Positions 57,297 to 64,000 of a DNA stretch of 64,000 bases are shown piece by piece. Origin of the DNA: Apolygus lucorum (taxonomy: Eukaryota; Arthropoda; Insecta; Hemiptera; Miridae); the NCBI GenBank assembly GCA_009739505.2, contig CM019168.2:17918001-17982000 (forward strand). Direction: 5' to 3'. A program made the translations under genes and the position numbers. Position 1 is the first letter of the stretch; every line of letters begins with the position of its first letter. The notes under the pieces were generated by a model. It was not told the DNA's origin, ran no database searches, and was given only the letters and a program-made list of their open reading frames with translations.

Positions 57297-57765
57297 TTAT
57301 TGGTTTATTTGCATGAAATTGGGAAGGTATCTGCCCCAATATGTCTACACTGCCAGAACAAAGATCACGATGATGTGCTCCACACCTTCTTCAAATGCAC
57401 CAAATGGGCGCCTGAAAGAGACCAGCTGATGGCAGACCTGAAGGTGAAATGCTGAAGGCAGGATGCTGGAAGGTAAAAGGAGCTGGACTGCTGTGGCAGA
57501 GTACACAGAAAGCATCCTGACAAGGAAGATACTATTAGAACGTGAATGAGAGAGGAGGGAGCATCTGGTCCGCCCCCTCTCCCAGAACTGATTAAACGCC
57601 CCAGAACAGTGTTAAACGGTTCCGGGCTGAGTTCCAACGTGGGAGAAAAGGAGGTGTTTTGTTAGTGGGTTTGAATCCCACATAACCGGAAGACGCGGAC
57701 CCTTCCAGGTATCATACGAGATCCAACTCCACCTGGATCTTAAAGATTTTCTCACCTGCCTGCCA
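57297..57765 (+). pseudogene. R1-like LINE relic, copy 2 (3' end)
   Basis: The frame reads YLHEIGKVSAPICLHCQ, then DHDDVLHTFFKCTKWAPE and RDQLMADL. This is the C-terminal C-x2-C...H-x4-C end of R1-clade ORF2 proteins (SP-C--C---EDA-HT-F-CPRW---R--L). Later, REEGASGPPPLPELIKR and GLSSNVGEKGGVLLVGLNPT continue to the 3' end in a shifted frame. It aligns with the 3' part of copy 1 from the HTFFEC block to the CTGGATCTTAAAGATTTTCT region, which is shared downstream of both. Stops and frameshifts mark it dead; everything upstream of the finger is missing. Confidence 0.88.
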
Positions 57766-58994
57766 GAAAAAAACTCAACCTAAAAAGCTTGCTTGTGCAT
57801 GGAAATTCTCCCTGGTAACACCTGCAATTCCTTTCCAATTCCAGTACATTATAAATAACTAGCTTGTGTGTGGAAATTCCACGGTAGCACTTGTGATTTA
57901 TATGTACAAACCTCCTTTCAAATATCCGAACCAAATTTAAACAAATTCTAAAGCTAGTACCTATTTTTTATTAGGAAACGCAGTATAGTAAAGATCGAAG
58001 CAATAGTTCCTTTACAGTCGACTTACCTTGCCTCGTACGGCATTGAATCCTTCCATGCTAGCTGGGAGAATGTGAGATAGTGATCAGAACTAATATTTTT
58101 ACGAGTAATAAAAGGAGAGAGGGGGGCATTTATCAATCGTCATGAATTCTCAATTTTTCAACTCTACTTGTAAGAAAAACATCCAGCACACTCTTGTTTC
58201 TTTCTAGTCCGTGTGAACCGCATTGTACGTCTAGACAAGGCCAAAGATAGTGAAGAAAGAACGATCAAAAATACCCAAATTTCCCACTGATTGATGCAAG
58301 ATTCGAGATAAAAACATTATTTTCATAGACCCAAGTAAACACCTCGAAAGATCCCTAGCGATAGCTCGGAAGTCGCCAAAACAGACTGGTGAAAGTGGAT
58401 CAGCGGTGTGAAGGTTGGGGGATTCGACCTTGTCTGTACCTACTGGTTACGTAAAGAGCCATAATTGGAAAACCGACGAGTTTTTTGAGTTGACCAGTGA
58501 CCACTCCCGCCCGCACTCAATTTCCCTTGATATGTGTTGGTCATTTTTCAAAAATGTCAAGGATGGCTTCGAATGAGCAATAGTGGTCAACAGTAAAGGG
58601 TAAAGCACGCATTGACAGATACGTGAAATTGGAAATACTGTAACAAGTGGGTGAAACACCTAAACACCTCTAGAAGAAATTAAACATTCAATCCGGATAT
58701 GCAATATACTCATAGAATAGAGTTGTTTTAAAATCAATGTTTTAAAATCAATCAAAAATAAAATCAATCAATTCCTTAACTTCAATTCCTAGAAAATATC
58801 AAAATAGGTACACGATTTTCATGTTTTATATAACCTAAGGGAAATTTGACAGAAACCGAGGGGGATTCATCCATCGGTTACCACTATGATTAGAAGGTAG
58901 CAATACTCATGAGTATGTTCACGTGCCATAACGTGGCATGTTCTCCTATAAGTGAGTAGGCCAGTTGTTCCAAAAATAGCTAAATCGATTTTTT
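57766..58994. other. No gene recognised
   Basis: Short frames without motifs. CTTGTG-GTGGAAATTC occurs twice (57789 and 57866), a minor local repeat. Confidence 0.4.
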
Positions 58995-59602
58995 TTTTAA
59001 ACGCTGCAATTATTACACAATAGTTTATTATTTTTCTACATAGATCACTCGTCTGCAAAGCCATCAACCATCCAACATGAAGAAAAACATCGATCGCATT
59101 TCGGTCAGCTTTATTTAACGGATTTTAGGCCTCTTTTGCGATTCACACTCGTGTTTCTGATTTATCGTACGTCCAAACTTTAGATTCTCGTAGTGAGCGA
59201 ACGGTTTGTCCTACAGAGCTCCGGGTGGTCTCAAAAAATCCTAAAAATTCTATAGAATCTTAAATTGAAGGAAAAACAATACCTTTATATCAAAATTTTT
59301 TGAGTTAGGGCGTTTTCAAAATTTATAAATTCATTTTGGAACCCTTAGAAGTGACCTACATCAACCAAAATCTTCGGGGCACAACTAGCCCCAAATGGAG
59401 CTTACATACCAAATTTCATCAAAATCGGTCAACGCTAAGTGACAAAAGTGCCGCGTACGGCGGACGGACGGCCAAATTTTTATTCGATTTTTGGATTCTA
59501 CGTACCTTGAAACGTAAACCATCAAATTTTGAGGGGGTGTTAAAAGAAATTTTCTTGGTCGATTCCAAAGGTTCATTATTGAAAATAATAAACCAAAATT
59601 AG
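58995..59602 (-). repeat. Repeat-A copy, near full length
   Basis: Runs from the right terminus (AACGCTGCAATTATTACACA) to the left terminus (GAAAATAATAAACC), with GGTTTGTCCTACAGAGCTCC, AGTGACCTACATCAACCAAA and CGTACCTTGAAACGTAAACC. It closely matches the minus copy at 33344-33935. Confidence 0.93.
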
Positions 59603-60144
59603 TTATCGGTATCGTTGGATTCAGAATGACGACAGCTACATCCTTGTGATGGTTTTCAATGTCAAAACGAGGCAAAACCCATTGAAAAACGAGTACCTTG
59701 AAAGTATGAGTGCTCTCCCAAAATGCGCAAATCCAAAGTGAGCCTAAAACATCCCAGGGCAGAACACGCTAAAAGCCCTGAGGGCAATGGCTACTGAGCG
59801 TAGTTCAATAGCAAAACGCGCTAAAAATAAAGGAGGCTTCGTTCAATCTTATTTTTTCAGAATTTTCTACCCTTTTCTTCTGAATTTATTTAATTTAATT
59901 CTATTGTATCCAGGTTTTTTGTTTGGCAGGTTGGTACGATTGCAAAGAGGGAAAAATTGTTAGTAGGAAAGTAAGGTTATGACGTTTGTTAAAAACGATC
60001 TGAAATCCCAAAACGCACTAATTCCTCATTTCTAATTGAAATAACTGAATTTTCCTCACTAGAAAAATGATAAAATTTTGCATAAGGAATTTAGTGAATT
60101 TTCGAAACATTGAGACAAAACCCCAAGGATGCAGGCTGTCAGGT
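59603..60144. other. No gene recognised
   Basis: Unassigned sequence between repeat-A and repeat-D. Confidence 0.4.
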
Positions 60145-60576
60145 TGAGGGGGTCTCATTCGGTTGCCGTTCAATCCTCGTTCCGGGTTAGTATTTCACGA
60201 GATCGAAAAAGTTGTACCTAAATTTGAAATTTCAAAGGATTTCAGAAATCCTAGGGGCCCTAGAGGCCTACAGGCCCTAGGAAATTGGAAAACTGAAATA
60301 TTGCCGCTAGAATCATCAAAATCGAACAATAATTGCCAGAGAAATATGGGAAAAACCGTTTATTCAGTAGTTTTTCCCATTTCTCTTTGGCAATTATTGT
60401 TCGATTTTGATGATTCGGGCGGCAATATTTCAGATTTTCAATTCCCTTGGGCCGTGCACTAATGAATTTCTAAAATCCTCTAATATTTCAAATTTAAGTA
60501 CAACTTTTCAAGTTTTTACGCCTTTAATTTGGAAAAAAATCCTGAGAACGAACGGCCACCGACTGAGACCCCCTTA
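60145..60576. mobile_element. Repeat-D, complete 430-bp inverted-repeat element
   Basis: Left arm 60145-60357, right arm 60369-60576, loop about 11 bp. The outer ends are GAGGGGGTCTCATTCGG and the complement of CCGACTGAGACCCCCTT. Inner blocks such as GAACAATAATTGCCA and GGCAATATTTCAG pair with few mismatches. A right-arm half occurs at 2310-2478. No coding capacity; MITE-like foldback. Confidence 0.92.
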
Positions 60577-61484
60577 AAATGTAGCAGTTTTTTGCGTTTT
60601 TCTCCGTTTCATTTGGGATTCTTTTAGCTCGTTTTGGAATTGGTCTACTCAAGTACCGAAGGTATGACATTTCACGTAACGCTGTCGCGGTTGTAAAGCT
60701 TTGACTCTGCCATTATTGCTCACGAAGTGAGCACAAGCCTGTAGTTAACCATATACACTAGTATTTAGTTCGGGAACGAATGATTATAGCAAAAAGGCAA
60801 ATTATGTGACTTACTGTTCGGGTTTTGGCTTGTAGTTTCAGAAAAAAAAATTGAACTATTTGCAGCAGTCAGGTGGAAATGTTCTCAGACAGGCCCTTGT
60901 AATCATAGCAGGCCACTGGTGTTCCAGTTTCTCCTTGTAGTCAAACAGCTCGCTGGTGTTAAAGTCACTACTAAATTATAATACACTTTGATCCCCTACA
61001 TAACACCCGTCATATTTAACACCTGTTGAACTATCAATTTTAAAATACTCTTTTGAATTTTCCGAACCGAGTCGACCTCTTATTATTTTTATAATATTTA
61101 TAACATTTACAGCTACGGATCATACCTAATTTTAATTTCAAATTTTAATAACTAATACCAACATTATTAAAATTGGAAGATTCATGTCTTTCGTGACCCA
61201 TGTGGATGTAAATCATCTTATTTACTGCTTTTATTATACAATTACTGTACTGATATGATATATCAGTTCAGCAACGGCTTAGATGATTGTTTGATTGAGT
61301 TGATTGTTTTGAAATGATTGCCGTTGAATGTGCGAACCAAGCGAATGGTAGTTTGAAATGTTATTCCTTTGATGGACATACATACGAGTACGTACGTAGG
61401 TAAGTCATTGTATTCATACTGGAAATGTGGGTCCTCCGATACCCATGATACTAACTGGCCAACACGTGAAGAGTTCTGAATAGG
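60577..61484. other. No gene recognised
   Basis: AT-rich. A 111-residue minus-strand frame reaches in from 61598 and is antisense to the frame described next. Confidence 0.35.
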
Positions 61485-61871
61485 TTGGTGTACGTACAAA
61501 GGACAGTTAGAATACTGGATAGAACTGCTACGAGTATCATACTTAGGCATGATAAAAGCGATGCTTCTTTCATCGAATCCGCTTACAGTAGGAGCCAAGC
61601 CGTTGAAACGACCCCGTCTCTGACAGAGGTCGTGCCGCGCATTTCAAGTCACTCCGGCAACCTCCTTGAAGAAAACCTCGTCTTTCTTCTTACATACAAG
61701 GGAAGGTTCAATGTCACACACAACTTAAAATCTAGAAAGCGCTACTGGATGAAGGATGGCGGAATGGAAGAAAAAGGAGCTGAGCACAAAGCAGACGTAA
61801 GCCAGACTGACAGACGCGGAATTCGACGTAGAAACCTTGATGACTGCAAATGGTCAATCGTCAACTTTTAA
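61485..61871 (+). CDS. Unrecognised open frame, 128 residues
   Basis: One of the longer frames outside repeats; the end is charged (KSRKRYWMKDGGMEEKGAEH, TDRRGIRRRNLDDCKW). TTTCTTCTTACATACAAG could be an acceptor near 61700, GCAGAC|GTAAGC a donor near 61797, and AATAAA lies 12 bp after the stop, too close for a usual poly(A) site. A long frame also exists on the opposite strand. No domain recognised. Confidence 0.2.
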   Translation: MVYVQRTVRILDRTATSIILRHDKSDASFIESAYSRSQAVETTPSLTEVVPRISSHSGNLLEENLVFLLTYKGRFNVTHNLKSRKRYWMKDGGMEEKGAEHKADVSQTDRRGIRRRNLDDCKWSIVNF

Positions 61872-63666
61872 GGGGAAGGAAAAATAAACAAATGACCCGC
61901 GAAAGGCCGGATTCAGAACCTGTCTGTTTATATTTCTATAGGAAGAATGAGTTGTTGATTATTGCGGAAATCCTGATCCCCTGTACTTATCTAGGTAATT
62001 CGTAATATCAAAGAATATGTTAATGTACAAGATTACGAACGAACAGGTTGAATGACTCAATACATATTCAGTTGGAATTTTTGTAGATAGTGAAATAATA
62101 ATATTATTAATGTCCATCTACAAGAGACACCGCACAACGGGACGGAAAGAACGTGGACTTTAAATACAAGAAGACTAGTAAAATTACATCAGTAATATTA
62201 ATACTTATGCTTCAAAGTGACTCTCTGAGGTGACTTCCATAGAGTGAAGGGTTCTAGTTCTCCTGAATATCCCGTAGGAGCGCTGAAGAGTCTAATTATT
62301 ATATGGACACCAAGCAGGCCTCAAAAATTGAGATGCGCTGCATAACTCTCTGCTTCTCTCACTTCCTCTTCTTCCTTACCGCAGCCAAGATGTGAAGAAC
62401 TGAATGGAAATCGGTGCTCAATTTACACCAGATAACTTCCCTCGTATAAGACTGCGTTCTAGGGCTATCCTAGTAACTCATATTATAGCCCTTCTCTTGT
62501 AAGTGAGAATCACCTATATTTATGAATCTTGACGTTGCTCTTTTTGGGTGACCTACTACTTTTTTGAGTGAATATACTAACCCTTGAATACGATTTTGGT
62601 GGAGCATATAATAGGAGGCCATCATTTTTTGGCAAGGTTTTTCTTGTCACATCCTGAAGCATGTCGATAATCTCCTAGAAATGGCAATCGTGAGTGCAGT
62701 AATTGATTTTTTTGTTTTTTTGTTTTTTTTTTGAAAATTAGGCATTTACATACTCAAGTTTTGAATCTAGGTTGACACCACGTTACAAGATGGCTATGAT
62801 TCCCGTAATTATTGTGATTGGAAAATTGGAGCACAAAATTCTTATACCATTGATCGGTATTGAGTAGAATGTTCAGGGAATACTCATCTGCAAACGCACA
62901 TTAGGTGACATCAAGGCTGCAGGTAGAACATAAAAATTGCTAACTGGAGATGATTCGAATATCGTTATTCCGATCGAAATAATAACCAACGGTGCTCATA
63001 CTTAAAGCGACTGGATTCAGGTTTGAAATCCCTGGAACTTCAGGTTGAAGATGGGAACTAGGTTGTCGAGCTTGATCATTGATTTATTTCAAGGTTTGGA
63101 CGGCTGGCTCAAATGGCGACCTGAATAAAACAAGAAGATCGCCAGCTGTTGATTCTTTCAAGTGGAATCAGATTTCGCTCCAGTGTTGAGACATCAGGTA
63201 GGTACTAAGAGTTTAGTTTATATGGTCACAACTTCATCTGAATTTGAGCTGAACGTTCTTCTTCAAGTGGTTTCACAAACTGGGATGGATATTTTCTTTG
63301 CAACGCTCTGTTATATTGAAAGACATCAGAACGAAATTTGATATCAGTGAGAGAAATCCTAACTTTGAACTCAGATGTCCCTCTTCAGTAAATTATTAGT
63401 GGTTTTTATTGGCTTTGGACTCAGTTTTGGCTAACTTTCCGTTATATCAAGTCACGGTAGCTACAGTAAGATTTGGATGATTGCACCTAGCTCCAACATT
63501 CCAACGTGACGGCTGAAACTGCAGTGATTATTCATTCTTACTCCCTTGAGTGGCGTATTTCCTTCGTATCGGTTTTATCTAGACACGACTTACCCAAGAT
63601 GAGGCTAACTATGTAGACTCACCTTGACATTAAGCATTACTTTCTTTCCCTCTATGAAGTACGTAC
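61872..63666. other. No gene recognised
   Basis: About 1.8 kb without a supported gene or repeat family. Confidence 0.4.
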
Positions 63667-63761
63667 CTGTGCTTCACGGTGTTGAAAAATTTACGAGGAT
63701 AACGTCGAACGAAGGTACGATTTTTCCTAACTATCCCTGAGACGATTAGTTCATGGATCCC
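63667..63761 (-). CDS. Possible 95-nt minus-strand exon
   Basis: Bounded by an acceptor (CGTTTTATTCAG above 63761) and a donor (CACAG|GTACGT below 63667). Open in the frame GIHELIVSGIVRKNRTFVRR, then YPRKFFNTVKH. The basic sequence is not recognised. Both splice signals plus an open frame are suggestive only. Confidence 0.22.
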
Positions 63762-64000
63762 CTGAATAAAACGGAAATTTGAATAATCCTGGAGGGCAGT
63801 AAGAGCTCATTTTATCAGTTCCTGAAAGAACTTGACAGCTTATCCTAAGTGTTTCAATAGATTGTTTGGAGTTCTTCAAATGTTCTTTTTTCCTCAGTAT
63901 TCGACACTTCAATTCTACCAGTCTTGTATTCGTGGAACCTCTTCCAGAGTACCATTTCTTCCATTCTTCATCAAGCTTGGATTATATAAGTATCCTTTTA
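63762..64000. other. No gene recognised
   Basis: The window ends without a recognisable feature. Confidence 0.4.

Noticed and set aside
61263..61598. 111-residue minus-strand frame
   Set aside because: Antisense to the 128-residue plus frame and equally unsupported; at most one could be real.

Overview
The window looks like a nuclear contig from an arthropod, most likely an insect. It is AT-rich, has no dense operon-like coding, carries a eukaryotic initiator tRNA-Met gene, and holds decayed R1-type and Jockey/RTE-type LINEs and mariner relics of the kind common in arthropods. Words such as TAGGTACCTAC recur, as they do in several hemipteran and lepidopteran genomes, but the sequence alone does not fix the order. 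No complete protein-coding gene is visible. Most open frames are chance frames inside repeats.

Layout. 1-3 kb: a repeat-B copy with a CAGA microsatellite, then repeat-A and half of repeat-D, then the tRNA. 3.4-3.65 kb: a 222-bp near-perfect palindrome. 5-9 kb: three foldback (inverted-repeat) elements, including a 1.1-kb one with a hammerhead-like motif in both arms. 10.3-11.4 kb: a 280-bp direct duplication. 13.9-20.5 kb: a short perfect palindrome, a TTAA-flanked MITE, another TIR element, a 1.04-kb foldback and a 240-bp foldback with a second hammerhead-like motif. 21.3-23.1 kb: a 375-bp tandem duplication and a repeat-B copy. 25.7-26.1 kb: LINE relic. 27.2-28.6 kb: repeat-B, repeat-A and two inverted mariner relics stacked together. 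32-34.4 kb: a CRE-containing inverted repeat and a head-to-head repeat-A cluster. 35.1-39.6 kb: repeat-C, an RTE/CR1/Jockey-like relic and an R1-like relic. 41.8 kb: the best host-gene candidate, one minus-strand exon resembling the N-terminal domain of nose-resistant-to-fluoxetine (nrf-6) acyltransferase proteins. 44.6-46.7 kb: a tRNA-derived SINE-like unit and a TTAA-type element with three identical 16-bp palindromes. 48-60.6 kb: further repeat-A, repeat-C, R1 and repeat-D copies. 60.6-64 kb: little that can be named.

How the parts relate. I use working names: repeat-A (about 650 bp, ends in GTGTAATAATTTGCAGCG), repeat-B (TCTG/CAGA microsatellite inside), repeat-C (about 1.0-1.25 kb, CA microsatellite near one end), repeat-D (about 430-bp inverted repeat). 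These families are nested in and fused to one another repeatedly. The dominant theme is self-complementary DNA: about a dozen independent inverted-repeat structures in 64 kb. All family assignments come from reading the sequence. No database search, folding or gene prediction was run.
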